NCBI GenBank assembly: GCA_025964625.1
Contig: JAOPYL010000232.1
Location: forward strand, 1-48,769
Source: Actinoallomurus sp.
GTDB taxonomy: Bacteria; Actinomycetota; Actinomycetes; Streptosporangiales; Streptosporangiaceae
Reading direction: 5' to 3'
Length of the DNA stretch: 48,769 nt
Made by a program: the position numbers and the translations under genes
Shown here: in pieces, positions 26,500 through 38,661 of the stretch
How the letters are laid out: every line of letters begins with the position of its first letter
How positions within the stretch are numbered: position 1 is the first letter of the stretch
Notes under the pieces: generated by a model
The model's database searches: none
What the model was told of the DNA's origin: nothing
The model's input: the letters and a program-made list of their open reading frames with translations, nothing else

Positions 26500-26626
26500 A
26501 TCGTAGCGGTCCTGGCCGATCTTTTTCTGCGTGGACCGCAGAGGCGCCCAAACCGGTCGAACATCGGGCACGGTCCGACGCTCCGCGTTATGTCGTTCGC
26601 GGTCGGTCGTGTGCCGCCGGTACGCT
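26500..26626. promoter_or_regulatory. Divergent promoter region, cyclophilin and MBL genes
   Basis: Two -10-like boxes point outward: TACGAT on the minus strand (26500-26505) towards the cyclophilin and TACGCT on the plus strand (26621-26626) towards the MBL hydrolase. Neither has a clear -35. Confidence 0.35.
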
Positions 26627-26665
26627 CAAGCTGCCGGAAGTTCAGGCGCCTTAGAGAGGACGATC

Positions 26666-27349
26666 GTGCTCATCGCCGGGTTCCCTGCCGGGTCCTTCGC
26701 CACGAACTGCTACGTCGTGGCGCCCGCCGCGGGTGAGGAGTGCGTGATCATCGACCCCGGGCAGGACGCCGAGGCGGGGATCAACGAGCTGCTCCGCGAG
26801 CATCGGCTCAAGCCGGTCGCGGTGGCGCTCACGCACGGTCATATCGACCACATCTGGTCGGTCGCCCCGGTCTGCGGCGCCCGCGACATCCCGGCGTACG
26901 TCCACGCCGCCGACCGGGATCTACTCTCCGACCCGACGAAGGGATTCCCGCTGGCGGCCGGGCAGCAGCTGCTGGGCGGCCTCACGTTCAGCGAGCCCGA
27001 CGACGTGCGGGAGCTCGCCGACGGCGCGACGCTGACGCTGGCCGGTCTGGAGCTCGTCGTCGACCACGCCCCGGGCCACACCCCGGGGTCGGTGACCTTC
27101 CGGCTCGCGGATGAGCAGGTGATGTTCTCCGGCGATCTGCTGTTCGCCGGTTCCATCGGGCGCACCGATCTTCCCGGCGGCGACTACCCGGCGATCCTGG
27201 ACAGCCTGGCGCGCGTCTGCCTTTCGCTGCCGGACGAGACCGCGGTGCTGCCCGGCCACGGCACCCAGACCACGATCGGCCACGAGCGGACGGCCAATCC
27301 GTTCCTCAAGGAATGCACCCCGCTCGACGGCCCGCACAGGGGACTCTGA
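26666..27349 (+). CDS. MBL-fold metallo-hydrolase (glyoxalase II-like)
   Basis: 227-residue metallo-beta-lactamase-fold hydrolase. The metal site is intact: HGHIDH (HxHxDH), a later His in HAPGHTPG, Asp in FSGDLLF and His in PGHGTQT. The family includes glyoxalase II-type thioesterases, and this hisS-linked branch is common in actinobacteria; the substrate is unknown. GTG 26666 has GAGAGGA upstream. hisS starts eight bases after the stop, so both are co-transcribed. Confidence 0.9.
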   Translation: MLIAGFPAGSFATNCYVVAPAAGEECVIIDPGQDAEAGINELLREHRLKPVAVALTHGHIDHIWSVAPVCGARDIPAYVHAADRDLLSDPTKGFPLAAGQQLLGGLTFSEPDDVRELADGATLTLAGLELVVDHAPGHTPGSVTFRLADEQVMFSGDLLFAGSIGRTDLPGGDYPAILDSLARVCLSLPDETAVLPGHGTQTTIGHERTANPFLKECTPLDGPHRGL

Positions 27350-27356
27350 ACGACAG

Positions 27357-28619
27357 ATGAGCTCGAACTTCCAGGCCCCCAAGGGGGTCAATGAGTATTT
27401 TCCGCCGAGGTCGGAGACCTACCTCGCCGCGCGCGACGCGTTCGCCGCCGCGGCCGTACGCGCCGGGTACTCCTACCTCGAACTCCCGGTGTTCGAGGAC
27501 ACCCGCCTGTTCGCGCGCGGCGTCGGCGAGTCGACCGACGTCGTGAGCAAGGAGATGTACACCTTCGACGACCGCGGCGGCCGCTCGATCACGCTGCGCC
27601 CCGAGTTCACGGTCGGCGTGTTGCGGTCGGTGCTCCAGCACGGCCTGCACAAGGGCGAGCTGCCGGTGAAGGTCTGGGCCACCGGCCCGGCGTTCCGGTA
27701 CGAGCGCGCGCAGGCCGGCCGATACCGGCAGTTCTACCAGGTCGACCTGGAGGCGATCGGCTCCGAGGACCCGGCGGTCGACGTCGAGACGATCGCGCTG
27801 GCCTGGGACTGGTACCGCGACCTGGGCCTGACCAGGCTCTCCCTCCACCTCAACTCGCTGGGCTGCCGGGAGTGCCGCCCCGTCTACCGGTCCGCGCTGC
27901 AGGAGTTCCTGCGGGGGCTGGACCTGGATGAGGCCACCCGGGCCCGGGTCGAGATCAACCCACTGCGGGTGCTGGACGACAAGCGGCCCGAGGTGCGCGC
28001 GCAGGTGGAGGACGCCCCGCTCGTCATGGACTACCTGTGCGGGGCCTGCAAGGCGCACCACGACAAGGTCCGCGAGCTGCTAAGCGACCTGTCCGTCCCA
28101 TGGGTGGACGACCCGCGCCTCGTGCGCGGCCTCGACTACTACACGCGCACGACGTACGAGTTCGACCACCCGCTCCTCGGCGCGCAGTCGGGCGTGGGCG
28201 GTGGCGGGCGCTACGACGGCCTGTCCGAGGACATCGGCGGGCCGCCGCTGCCAGGTATCGGTTTCGGGCTCGGGCTGGACCGCACGGTGCTCGCCATGGA
28301 GGCCGAGGAGGTCGCCGCCGCGGCCGCGTCGAGGGTCGCCGTGTACGGCGTCCCGCTCGGCGAGGAGGCCCAGCGGAAGATCTTCGGTCTGGTCGCCGGG
28401 CTGCGCCGGGCCGGGATCGCCGCCGACATGTCCTACGACGGCAAGAAGCTGAAGGGTGCCATGAGGGGCGCCGACCGGTCCGGAGCGGCGTACGCCGTGA
28501 TCCTCGGCGAGCGGGACCTCGCCGAGGGGGCCGCCCAGGTCAAGGACCTGGCCACCGGTGACCAGGTCGCCGTGCCCCTCGACCGCATCGCCGAGGTGCT
28601 CAAGGAGAAGCTGGGCTGA
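27357..28619 (+). CDS. hisS: Histidyl-tRNA synthetase
   Basis: 420-residue class II enzyme that charges tRNA(His). Motif 2 is in the [18 protein letters not shown] block; the histidine-specific segments [13 protein letters not shown] and GGGRYDGL are present, and motif 3 ([10 protein letters not shown]) follows. The C-terminal anticodon-binding domain begins near [11 protein letters not shown] 7-bp hairpin follows the stop, before aspS. Confidence 0.97.
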   Translation: MSSNFQAPKGVNEYFPPRSETYLAARDAFAAAAVRAGYSYLELPVFEDTRLFARGVGESTDVVSKEMYTFDDRGGRSITLRPEFTVGVLRSVLQHGLHKGELPVKVWATGPAFRYERAQAGRYRQFYQVDLEAIGSEDPAVDVETIALAWDWYRDLGLTRLSLHLNSLGCRECRPVYRSALQEFLRGLDLDEATRARVEINPLRVLDDKRPEVRAQVEDAPLVMDYLCGACKAHHDKVRELLSDLSVPWVDDPRLVRGLDYYTRTTYEFDHPLLGAQSGVGGGGRYDGLSEDIGGPPLPGIGFGLGLDRTVLAMEAEEVAAAAASRVAVYGVPLGEEAQRKIFGLVAGLRRAGIAADMSYDGKKLKGAMRGADRSGAAYAVILGERDLAEGAAQVKDLATGDQVAVPLDRIAEVLKEKLG

Positions 28620-28621
28620 TG

Positions 28622-28638
28622 GCCGTCCGGAGGACGGC
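28622..28638 (+). terminator. Hairpin after hisS
   Basis: GCCGTCC (28622-28628), loop GGA, GGACGGC (28632-28638), two bases past the hisS stop and 67 bases before aspS. It may end or weaken hisS transcription; no U-tract. Confidence 0.5.
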
Positions 28639-28704
28639 GGCGCCGGGGGGATCGCCTCGCGGGCAGCGCAGGATGACGAAGCTGAAAGAAAGGCTTGCTG
28701 AGAA

Positions 28705-30492
28705 ATGATCCGCACACACGACGCGGGTTCGCTGCGCCTCGAGCACGCCGGGCAGCAGGTCGTGCTCGCCGGCTGGGTCGCGCGCCGCCGCGACCACGGA
28801 GGCGTGACGTTCATCGACCTGCGCGACGCGTCCGGCATCGCCCAGGTCGTCTTCCGGGAGGAGGACACGGCGCACGATCTTCGGTCGGAGTTCTGCGTCA
28901 AGGTGACCGGCGAGGTCCGGGTGCGTCCCCAGGGTAACGAGAACGCCGAGATCCCGACGGGCGGCGTCGAGGTCGTCGCCGCGGAGATCGAGGTGCTCAG
29001 CGAGTCGGCGCCGCTGCCGTTCCCGATCGAGACCGACGTGAACGTCAACGAGGAAGTACGCCTGAAGTACCGCTACCTCGACATCCGGCGTGAGGCCGTG
29101 GCACGCGCCCTCCGCGTCCGGTCCCAGGCGTCCTACCTCGTGCACGACGTCCTGCGCGAGCACGGGTTCGTCAACGTCGAGACCCCGACCCTCACCCGGT
29201 CGACGCCCGAGGGCGCGCGTGACTTCCTGGTCCCGGTGCGACTCAAGCCCGGCCACTGGTACGCCCTGCCGCAGTCGCCGCAGCTGTTCAAGCAGTTGCT
29301 CATGGTGTCCGGGCTGGAGCGCTACTACCAGATCGCCCGCTGCTACCGAGACGAGGACTCCCGCGCGGACCGGCAGCCGGAGTTCACCCAGATCGACATT
29401 GAGATGTCCTTCGTGGAGCAGGAGGACGTCCTGCAGGTCGCCGAGGACCTCGTCGGGCGGCTCTGGCGTGAGATCGCCGGGCACGAGATCTCGCGGCCGA
29501 TCCCGCGCATGACCTACGCGGACGCGATGAGCAGGTTCGGCTCGGACAAGCCGGACCTGCGCTTCGGTAACGAGCTCGTCGAGATGACGGAGTTCTTCAA
29601 GGACACCCCCTTCCGGGTCTTCCAGGCGCCGTACGTCGGCGCGGTCGTGATGCCCGGCGGCGGATCCCAGACCCGCAAGGAGCTGGACGGCTGGCAGGAC
29701 TGGGCCAAGGCGCGCGGCGCCAAGGGCCTCGCGTACGTCCTGGTGCAGGAGGACGGCACGCTCGGCGGCCCGGTGGCCAAGAACCTGTCCGACGCCGAAC
29801 GGGCGGCCCTGGCCGAGAAGGTCGGCGCCGCGCCCGGCGACGCCGTGTTCTTCGGTGCGGGCAAGCAGCACTCCACGCAGGAGCTGCTCGGCGCGGCACG
29901 GCTGGAGATCGGCCGCCGCTGCGGCCTGATCGACGAGTCGCAGTGGGCGTTCCTGTGGGTCGTGGACGCGCCCATGTTCGAGGAGACCGACGACGGCGGC
30001 TGGACGGCCGTGCACCACCCGTTCACCTCGCCCAGGCAGGAGTGGGCCGACTCCTTCCACGACAAGCCCGCCGAGGCGCTGGCCAATGCCTACGACATCG
30101 TCTGCAACGGCAACGAGATCGGCGGCGGCTCGATCCGTATCCACCGGGCCGAGATGCAGCAGCGGGTGTTCGACACGCTCGGCCTGGACAGGGAGGAGGC
30201 CGAGGAGAAGTTCGGCTTCCTGCTGGAGGCGTTCAACTACGGCCCGCCGCCGCACGGCGGAATCGCCTTCGGCTGGGACCGTATCGTCATGCTGCTCGCG
30301 GGCCGGGACACGATCCGCGACGTCATCGCGTTCCCCAAGGCGGCCTCGGGCTTCGACCCGCTCACGGCCGCCCCGACGCCGATCACCGCCGAACAGCGCA
30401 AGGAGGCGGGTGTCGACGCCAAGCCCGAGGGGCCGGCCGCCCCGCCGAACGAGCCCGGGCACATCGTCCGCCCCTCCGAGGAGAAGTACTGA
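28705..30492 (+). CDS. aspS: Aspartyl-tRNA synthetase, probably non-discriminating
   Basis: 595-residue bacterial-type AspRS with N-terminal OB anticodon domain, class II core with the inserted GAD domain, motif 2 ([16 protein letters not shown]) and motif 3 ([12 protein letters not shown]). The anticodon domain reads RRRDHGGV; a His at this place is known from non-discriminating enzymes such as that of P. aeruginosa, where it helps accept tRNA(Asn), while E. coli has Leu. This suggests it also makes Asp-tRNA(Asn) for GatCAB amidation; no gatCAB or asnS lies in the window. The C terminus is Pro/Glu-rich. ATG 28705 gives [11 protein letters not shown], the usual start. Confidence 0.95.
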   Translation: MIRTHDAGSLRLEHAGQQVVLAGWVARRRDHGGVTFIDLRDASGIAQVVFREEDTAHDLRSEFCVKVTGEVRVRPQGNENAEIPTGGVEVVAAEIEVLSESAPLPFPIETDVNVNEEVRLKYRYLDIRREAVARALRVRSQASYLVHDVLREHGFVNVETPTLTRSTPEGARDFLVPVRLKPGHWYALPQSPQLFKQLLMVSGLERYYQIARCYRDEDSRADRQPEFTQIDIEMSFVEQEDVLQVAEDLVGRLWREIAGHEISRPIPRMTYADAMSRFGSDKPDLRFGNELVEMTEFFKDTPFRVFQAPYVGAVVMPGGGSQTRKELDGWQDWAKARGAKGLAYVLVQEDGTLGGPVAKNLSDAERAALAEKVGAAPGDAVFFGAGKQHSTQELLGAARLEIGRRCGLIDESQWAFLWVVDAPMFEETDDGGWTAVHHPFTSPRQEWADSFHDKPAEALANAYDIVCNGNEIGGGSIRIHRAEMQQRVFDTLGLDREEAEEKFGFLLEAFNYGPPPHGGIAFGWDRIVMLLAGRDTIRDVIAFPKAASGFDPLTAAPTPITAEQRKEAGVDAKPEGPAAPPNEPGHIVRPSEEKY

Positions 30493-30506
30493 CGGGGCCG
30501 GACGCC

Positions 30507-31235
30507 TCAGCGTGTCGTCTTCACGAGCGCGCTGGTCATGGCACGGTCGACGGTGAAGCCCAGCCGGTCATACATCCGCAGGCCGACCGCGTTGTCGGCG
30601 TAGACGCCGAGCGTCACCACGTCACATCCCTCGGCGAACATCCGGCGCATCGCCCAGGCGGTGATCGATGGCCCCAGCCCGCGGCCGCGTGTGTCCGTGT
30701 GCACCGCGATCGCCGAGATGTGGCCCACGCCCTCGACCGCGCTGGTGTCGGCCAGGCACGCCAGGAGCCGCCCGTCCTCGCGGACACCGGCCCACCGGCG
30801 CACCTTGGCGTCGCCCGGCCACGCCGACGTACCGGGGCTGGCACGCCTGAGCAGGTCCGTGACGGCCTCCTCGTCATCGCACCAGGCGACCCCCGCCTCC
30901 TCCGGCTGCGGAGGCGGGGCGTCGTACGTCGCGCGGAAGTTCCAGTCGACGGGCTGCGAGAGCGGGAGCGGGGTGCCGCGTGGCACGACCACCCGGGTTC
31001 CCTCAGGCACCTGGCCGTGCACCCCGAGCACCAGATCCGGTGTCTCGTCAGGGGGGCCCAGCGCGGTCAGGGCGCGCACGCGGCCCTCGGCGCCGTAGGC
31101 GGTGAAGGCGACGGCACGGCCGCCGGCGCTCCGCCAGGCCGGCCCGCGGCTCGCGCCGCGCGTGCCCCGTACGAGCGGGTCGTGGCCGGTGAGGTCGAGG
31201 ACGTCGGTCATCGAACAAGGGGACCAGGAGGGCAT
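30507..31235 (-). CDS. GNAT-family acetyltransferase
   Basis: 242-residue acetyltransferase. The acetyl-CoA binding loop HTDTRGRGLGPSITAW lies in the C-terminal half, followed by LGVYADNAVGLRMYDRLGF, the usual end of the GNAT fold. The N-terminal ~100 residues form a separate region, likely a degenerate first GNAT domain. ATG 31235 has GAGG four bases upstream; ATG 31211 is the alternative. It faces aspS (14-base gap) and is divergent from rarA. The substrate is unknown. Confidence 0.82.
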   Translation of the reverse strand: MPSWSPCSMTDVLDLTGHDPLVRGTRGASRGPAWRSAGGRAVAFTAYGAEGRVRALTALGPPDETPDLVLGVHGQVPEGTRVVVPRGTPLPLSQPVDWNFRATYDAPPPQPEEAGVAWCDDEEAVTDLLRRASPGTSAWPGDAKVRRWAGVREDGRLLACLADTSAVEGVGHISAIAVHTDTRGRGLGPSITAWAMRRMFAEGCDVVTLGVYADNAVGLRMYDRLGFTVDRAMTSALVKTTR

Positions 31236-31313
31236 GACACCTCAGCCTAAGGAGCGTGACCGTCGGACACTCTCGGGGGCCCGGCGTTGTCCCGCGATGT
31301 CCGGGAGGGCGGA

Positions 31314-31319
31314 TAGTGT
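31314..31319 (+). promoter_or_regulatory. -10 box TAGTGT giving a probably leaderless rarA mRNA
   Basis: TAGTGT ends six bases before GTG 31326, so transcription would start at or beside the start codon. No Shine-Dalgarno sequence is present, which agrees with a leaderless mRNA. Confidence 0.45.
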
Positions 31320-31325
31320 CGGCAC

Positions 31326-32675
31326 GTGGCGCGCAGGGACGACGAGCAGGCCGACAGCCTCTTCGACACGCAGGCGGAGCAGGCGGAGCGGGCGAACGCA
31401 CCGCTCGCCGTGCGCATGCGCCCGCGCCGGCTGGACGAGGTGGTCGGCCAGGAGCATCTGCTCGGCACCGGCACACCGCTGCGCCAGCTCGTCGAGCGTG
31501 ACGTGGCGATGTCGCTGCTGCTCTGGGGGCCACCGGGCACCGGGAAGACGACGCTCGCCTATGTCGTCAGCCAGGCGACGGAGCGGCGGTTCGTGGAGAT
31601 CTCCGCCGTGTCCGACGGCGTCAAGCAGGTGCGCGCCGCCATCGACCAGGCCAAGACCGACCTCGGCATGCGCGGCCGGCAGACGGTGCTGTTCGTCGAC
31701 GAGGTGCACCGCTTCAACAAGGCCCAGCAGGACGCCCTGCTGCCCGCCGTGGAGAACCGCTGGGTGTCCTTCATCGGCGCGACCACGGAGAACCCCTTCT
31801 TCTCGGTGGTCAGCCCGCTGCTGTCCCGATCGCTGCTGCTGACCCTCGAGCCGCTCGGCGACGACCAGCTCCGCGAGGTGATCCGGCGCGCGCTCGCCGA
31901 CGAGCGCGGGCTGGGCGGCGTCACGAGCCTCACCGACCCGGCCGAGGACCACCTCGTGCGCCTGGCCGGCGGCGACGCGCGCCGGGCGCTCACCTACCTC
32001 GAGGCCGCGTCGTACGTCGCGACGGCCGGTGAGCCGATCGACGTGGACATCCTGGAAAAGGCGGTCGACCGCGCCGCGGTCCGCTACGACCGCGAGGGCG
32101 ACCAGCACTACGACGTCATCAGCGCGTTCATCAAGAGCATCCGCGGCTCCGACGTGGACGCGGCGCTGCACTACCTCGCCCGCATGATCGAGGCCGGTGA
32201 GGACCCGCGGTTCATCGCGCGGCGGCTCATCGTCCACGCCAGCGAGGACATCGGCATGGCCGACCCGACCGCGCTGCAGACGGCGACGGCCGCGGCGCAC
32301 GCGGTCGAGTTCGTCGGGCTGCCGGAGGCTCGCATCAACCTCGCCCAGGCCGTGATCCACCTCTCCCTGGCTCCGAAGTCCAACGCCGTCATCCGGGCGA
32401 TCGGAGAGGCGAGCGCCGACGTCAAACGTGGGCTGTTCGGTCCGGTGCCCGCCCACCTGCGCGACGCCCACTACAAGGGCGCCCAGAAGATCGACCATGG
32501 AAAGGGCTACAAGTACGCCCACGACTTTCCCGGCGGGGTCGTCGGGCAGCAATATGCCCCCGACGCCGTGGCCGGGCGGGACTACTACCACCCGACCAAA
32601 CACGGCATGGAGGCCCGTTTCTCCGAGGTCGTCGACCGCCTCCGAGCCGTTCTGCGCGGTAACCGGCACGACTGA
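31326..32675 (+). CDS. rarA: Replication-associated recombination protein RarA (MgsA)
   Basis: 449-residue AAA+ ATPase that acts at stalled replication forks. Walker A is GPPGTGKTT, Walker [11 protein letters not shown], and sensor 1 [10 protein letters not shown]. The C-terminal tetramerisation and MgsA domain includes [16 protein letters not shown] and the [12 protein letters not shown] segment. It is near alaS, as often in actinobacteria. Confidence 0.95.
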   Translation: MARRDDEQADSLFDTQAEQAERANAPLAVRMRPRRLDEVVGQEHLLGTGTPLRQLVERDVAMSLLLWGPPGTGKTTLAYVVSQATERRFVEISAVSDGVKQVRAAIDQAKTDLGMRGRQTVLFVDEVHRFNKAQQDALLPAVENRWVSFIGATTENPFFSVVSPLLSRSLLLTLEPLGDDQLREVIRRALADERGLGGVTSLTDPAEDHLVRLAGGDARRALTYLEAASYVATAGEPIDVDILEKAVDRAAVRYDREGDQHYDVISAFIKSIRGSDVDAALHYLARMIEAGEDPRFIARRLIVHASEDIGMADPTALQTATAAAHAVEFVGLPEARINLAQAVIHLSLAPKSNAVIRAIGEASADVKRGLFGPVPAHLRDAHYKGAQKIDHGKGYKYAHDFPGGVVGQQYAPDAVAGRDYYHPTKHGMEARFSEVVDRLRAVLRGNRHD

Positions 32676-32847
32676 TCCCAGAGCGCGCCTCCGCCGCGAC
32701 GTCACCAGCGGCCATTCGTCGCGTCGCGTTCGAGCCGGTCCGGTCGTCCTGCGCGCGGACACGTCACTTCGGGTGGCCAATTCCGGGAGGCCGGGGGCGG
32801 TAAGGTCGGTCCGACCGAGTTCTCTCGCGAGCCGAGGAGAGGGAGCA

Positions 32848-33213
32848 ATGCTGACTGGCGGACAGGTGGCCGGCCTGATCGTGGCCGTGTTCTGGGCGAT
32901 TCTCGTCTGCTTCCTCGCCTATGTCCTTGTGAAGCTGGCCAGGCTGCTGGCCGAGGCCACGAAGATGGTCGCCGACCTGGGCGAGCAGACCGGCCCGCTG
33001 CTCGAGGACATGACCAGCACGGTCGCGCAGGCCAATGAGCAGCTCGACCGGGTCGACCTGATAACCAAGAGTGTCGGCAGCGTCACTCAGAACGCCGCCG
33101 CGGTCACCACCACCGTCACCTCGATGGTCGGCGGCCCGCTCGTGAAAGCCGCCGCCTTCTCCTATGGTGTGCGTAAGGCCATCGGTGCCCGCAACCAGGA
33201 CGGTAAGCGGTGA
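32848..33213 (+). CDS. DUF948 membrane protein
   Basis: 121-residue protein with one N-terminal transmembrane segment (LIVAVFWAILVCFLAYVLV) and a helical domain of the DUF948 type (LLEDMTSTVAQANEQLDRVD). The function of DUF948 proteins is unknown. ATG 32848 has GAGGAGAGGGAG upstream, and a -10-like TAAGGT lies at 32801-32806. The stop overlaps the next gene by four bases, and both precede alaS, a common actinobacterial arrangement. Confidence 0.85.
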   Translation: MLTGGQVAGLIVAVFWAILVCFLAYVLVKLARLLAEATKMVADLGEQTGPLLEDMTSTVAQANEQLDRVDLITKSVGSVTQNAAAVTTTVTSMVGGPLVKAAAFSYGVRKAIGARNQDGKR

Positions 33214-33467
33214 TCCGGCGGCTGTTCTGGCTGTCCCTGGGCGTCGCGCTGGGCGGCTGGGCCGCTTTCCGGCTCAAGCGCCTGATGCGTGCCCTGATGC
33301 CGCAAAGCCTGGCTCACCAGGCCGTCGGGGTCGGCCAGATGGTGCGGGAGTTCACCGACGACGTGCGCGTCGCGATGAACGCCCGGGAGGACGAGCTGCG
33401 CGACGCACTCGGACTCGACACGCAAGCCGACGACGTGCAATCCGAAATAGACAAGGACCACCACTGA
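33210..33467 (+). CDS. Small conserved membrane protein (DUF6167-like)
   Basis: 85-residue protein: an N-terminal hydrophobic segment ([16 protein letters not shown]), a basic stretch (RLKRLMRAL) and an acidic helical tail ending in DKDHH. It resembles the short DUF6167 proteins found between the DUF948 gene and alaS; I am moderately sure of this name. The start overlaps the DUF948 stop and its stop lies one base before alaS, so translation of the three may be coupled. Confidence 0.75.
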   Translation: MIRRLFWLSLGVALGGWAAFRLKRLMRALMPQSLAHQAVGVGQMVREFTDDVRVAMNAREDELRDALGLDTQADDVQSEIDKDHH

Positions 33468-33468
33468 G

Positions 33469-36135
<2,667 letters not shown>

Positions 36136-36160
36136 GCCAGGCCGTCTGGTGGAAAAGCGC

Positions 36161-36619
36161 ATGAGGCGGGGGGTCCGCCTCGGCGTCGATCCGGGCAGTG
36201 CCCGCATCGGCGTCGCCCGGAGCGATCCGTCCGGCATCTTGGCGTCCCCGCTGGAGACCGTACGCAGCGGCAAGGGCGACATTGACCGGATCGTCCATCT
36301 GGTCGCCGAGCACGAGGCCGTCGAGGTGGTGGTGGGCCTGCCGACGTCCTTGTCGGGCCGTGAAGGCCCGGCCGCCGGGGCGGCGCGCCGGTTCGCGGCC
36401 CGGATCGCCGACCGCCTCGCTCCCGAGTCGGTCCGGTTGTTCGACGAGCGGCTGACGACCGTGACCGCGGAGAGCGGGCTGCGGGAGCGGGGCCTGCACG
36501 GCCAGGCACGCCGCAAAGTGGTCGATCAGGCCGCCGCCGCGGTGCTGCTGCAGGCCGCACTTGACGCGGAACGCTTGACGGGGCGTCCTCCTGGGGAGAT
36601 TGTTCAGGGGGGCTCATGA
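36161..36619 (+). CDS. ruvX: RuvX/YqgF-family nuclease
   Basis: 152-residue RNase H-like protein (YqgF). The active-site Asp lies in GVDPGSARIG, with GLPTSLSGREGPAA and the later FDERLTTVTAE block. Family roles include processing of the 16S rRNA precursor and Holliday junction resolution; the first is better supported in E. coli. ATG 36161 gives the homologous start. The stop overlaps mltG (ATGA). Confidence 0.93.
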   Translation: MRRGVRLGVDPGSARIGVARSDPSGILASPLETVRSGKGDIDRIVHLVAEHEAVEVVVGLPTSLSGREGPAAGAARRFAARIADRLAPESVRLFDERLTTVTAESGLRERGLHGQARRKVVDQAAAAVLLQAALDAERLTGRPPGEIVQGGS

Positions 36620-37788
36620 GTGACGCGGACCTTGATTTTCTGAGGCAACTCTCGGAGCGGCAGCGGTCGGTCCGCTCGGGGGCAGCCGGACCTGGCGGCG
36701 GCCGGGGCAGCCGCGGACGACGCCGGAAGAAGGCCAGGAAGGGGCGCAAGCTCGCCCCCATCGTCGCGCTCGCCTTCCTCGCCGTGGTCGTGGGCGGCGG
36801 CGGTTATTTCGGCTACACGACGCTGCGCGGGTTCCTCCAGCCGCCGGACTACAGCGGTGACGGCACGGGTGCCGTCACCGTGCAGGTCCACGACGGCGAC
36901 TCGGTCGGCCTCATGGGACTCCGGCTGCAGCAGGCCGACGTCGTGAAGTCGACCAGTGCGTTCGTCAAAGTCGCCAAGAACGATCCGAATGCCACCAGCA
37001 TCCAGCCCGGCTACTACCGGCTGCGGTTGCACATGTCCGCCAAGTCGGCGCTGGCGTTGCTCCTCAGCCCCGCGTCGCGTGCGGGTCGCCTCACCATCCC
37101 GGAAGGCAAGCGCGTCGCCGAGATCCTGCCGATTCTCGCCAAGAAGACCGGCATCCCACTGAAGAACTTCCAGCGGGCCGCCAGGGACACCTCCGCCCTC
37201 GGTCTGCCGTCGTACGCGGAGGGCAAGCTGGAGGGGTTCCTGTACCCCTTCACGTACGACCCGAGCCCCAAGGCCACCGCGACGCAGGTGCTGCGGGCGA
37301 TGGTCGCGCAGTTCAAGAAGGTCGCAGCCGACATCGACATGGAGAACCGGGCCCGCCAGCTGCACATGTCGCCACACGATGTCGTGACGATCGCCAGCCT
37401 CGTGCAGGCGGAGAGCGGCACGGTCGACGACATGCCGAAGGTCTCCAGAGTCATCTCCAACCGGCTGCACAGCCCGCAGCCGTGGATGCACAAGCTGCAG
37501 CTCGACAGCACGGTGATGTACGCGCTGGGCAAGTACGGCATCGTCGCCACCGCCAATGACCTGAAGTCGACGAGCCCGTACAACACCTACAAGTACCCGG
37601 GCGTCCCGCCCGGAGCGATATCCAATCCGGGAGAGATGGCGCTCAGGGCCGCGCTCGACCCCGCGCAGGGCTCGTGGATCTACTTCGTGACCACCGACCC
37701 GGCGCACCACATCACCAAGTTCACGGCCAGCAACGCCGAGTTCCAGCGGTTCCGCCAGGAACTCCAGCGGAACATGGGGCACGGGTGA
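36616..37788 (+). CDS. mltG: Endolytic transglycosylase MltG
   Basis: 390-residue membrane-anchored YceG-family lytic transglycosylase, thought to release nascent glycan strands during cell-wall synthesis. The cytoplasmic N terminus is basic (GRRRKKARKGRK), followed by one transmembrane helix (IVALAFLAVVVGGGGYFGY). The LysM-like region precedes the catalytic domain; the catalytic Glu is in ASLVQAESG (about residue 266), and YNTYKYPGVPPGAISNPG is the conserved later segment. It overlaps ruvX by four bases at its start and aroE by four at its end. Confidence 0.95.
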   Translation: MSDADLDFLRQLSERQRSVRSGAAGPGGGRGSRGRRRKKARKGRKLAPIVALAFLAVVVGGGGYFGYTTLRGFLQPPDYSGDGTGAVTVQVHDGDSVGLMGLRLQQADVVKSTSAFVKVAKNDPNATSIQPGYYRLRLHMSAKSALALLLSPASRAGRLTIPEGKRVAEILPILAKKTGIPLKNFQRAARDTSALGLPSYAEGKLEGFLYPFTYDPSPKATATQVLRAMVAQFKKVAADIDMENRARQLHMSPHDVVTIASLVQAESGTVDDMPKVSRVISNRLHSPQPWMHKLQLDSTVMYALGKYGIVATANDLKSTSPYNTYKYPGVPPGAISNPGEMALRAALDPAQGSWIYFVTTDPAHHITKFTASNAEFQRFRQELQRNMGHG

Positions 37789-38612
37789 CCAGCGCCGCGG
37801 TCCTCGGTTCGCCGATCGCGCATTCGCTGTCGCCGGTGCTGCACCGGGCGGCGTACGCCGCGCTCGGCCTCGACTGGCACTACGACGCGATCGAGTGCCG
37901 CGAGGACGACCTCCCGGAGCTGCTCGCGCGCCAGTGGGCGGGGCTGTCCCTGACGATGCCGCTGAAGCGTGCCGTGTTGCCGTTGCTCGACGAGGCGTCC
38001 GAGCTCGCCCGAGCGGTGGGTGGAGCCAACACCGTCGTCTACGACGGCGGGCGGCGGCTCGGCTTCAACACCGACGTCTACGGCATGGTGGCCGCGCTGG
38101 CCGAAGCCGGGGTGCGGGCGCCCGGCTCCGCGGTGGTGCTCGGCGGCGGCGCGACCGCCTGCTCGGCTCTCGCGGCCCTACGCGACCTCGGCCTGCTCAA
38201 GACGGCCGTGGTGGTCCGAGACCCGGCCCGGGCCACCGAGGCGGTGTCCGCGGCCCGCCGGCTCGGCGTCGGGGTGACGGTGCGGACCTTCACCGACCCG
38301 TTCCCGGACGCCGACCTGGTGATCTCCACGCTGCCCGCCGGGGCGGCCGATCATCACGCGGAGACGATCGCGCGGGCGGCCGGTGCGATCTTCGATGTCG
38401 TCTACGCCCCGTGGCCGACGGCCGTCGCCGAAGCCGTGAACGCCTGCGGCGGCACGATCGTCGGTGGCTTCGCCATGCTCCTGCACCAGGCCGTCCGGCA
38501 GGTCTCGCTGATGACCGGCCGCGACGACGTGCCCGTCGATGCGATGCGGGCCGCGGGCCTGGCCGAGCTCGGCCGCCGCTCAGGCGGACAGCGGGCGTCA
38601 CAGGCCGGGTGA
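37785..38612 (+). CDS. aroE: Shikimate dehydrogenase
   Basis: 275-residue enzyme that reduces 3-dehydroshikimate in aromatic amino-acid synthesis. PIAHSLSPVLH binds shikimate, catalytic Lys is in LTMPLKRAVLP, catalytic Asp in FNTDVYG, and the nucleotide loop is LGGGATACSAL. GTG 37785 overlaps the mltG stop (GTGA). In relatives the chorismate genes aroC-aroK-aroB often follow; here they do not, and a methyltransferase and infC come next. Confidence 0.94.
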   Translation: MTSAAVLGSPIAHSLSPVLHRAAYAALGLDWHYDAIECREDDLPELLARQWAGLSLTMPLKRAVLPLLDEASELARAVGGANTVVYDGGRRLGFNTDVYGMVAALAEAGVRAPGSAVVLGGGATACSALAALRDLGLLKTAVVVRDPARATEAVSAARRLGVGVTVRTFTDPFPDADLVISTLPAGAADHHAETIARAAGAIFDVVYAPWPTAVAEAVNACGGTIVGGFAMLLHQAVRQVSLMTGRDDVPVDAMRAAGLAELGRRSGGQRASQAG

Positions 38613-38661
38613 TCACGGTACCCGTGGGCGGGGAGCTCCCGCCCTGGACCATGATGGGTAG

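Noticed and set aside
28620-28704. Possible T-box or amino-acid riboswitch before aspS, alaS, hisS or pheS.
   Set aside because: Leaders are 1-85 bases, too short, and no T-box sequence or U-tract terminator is present.
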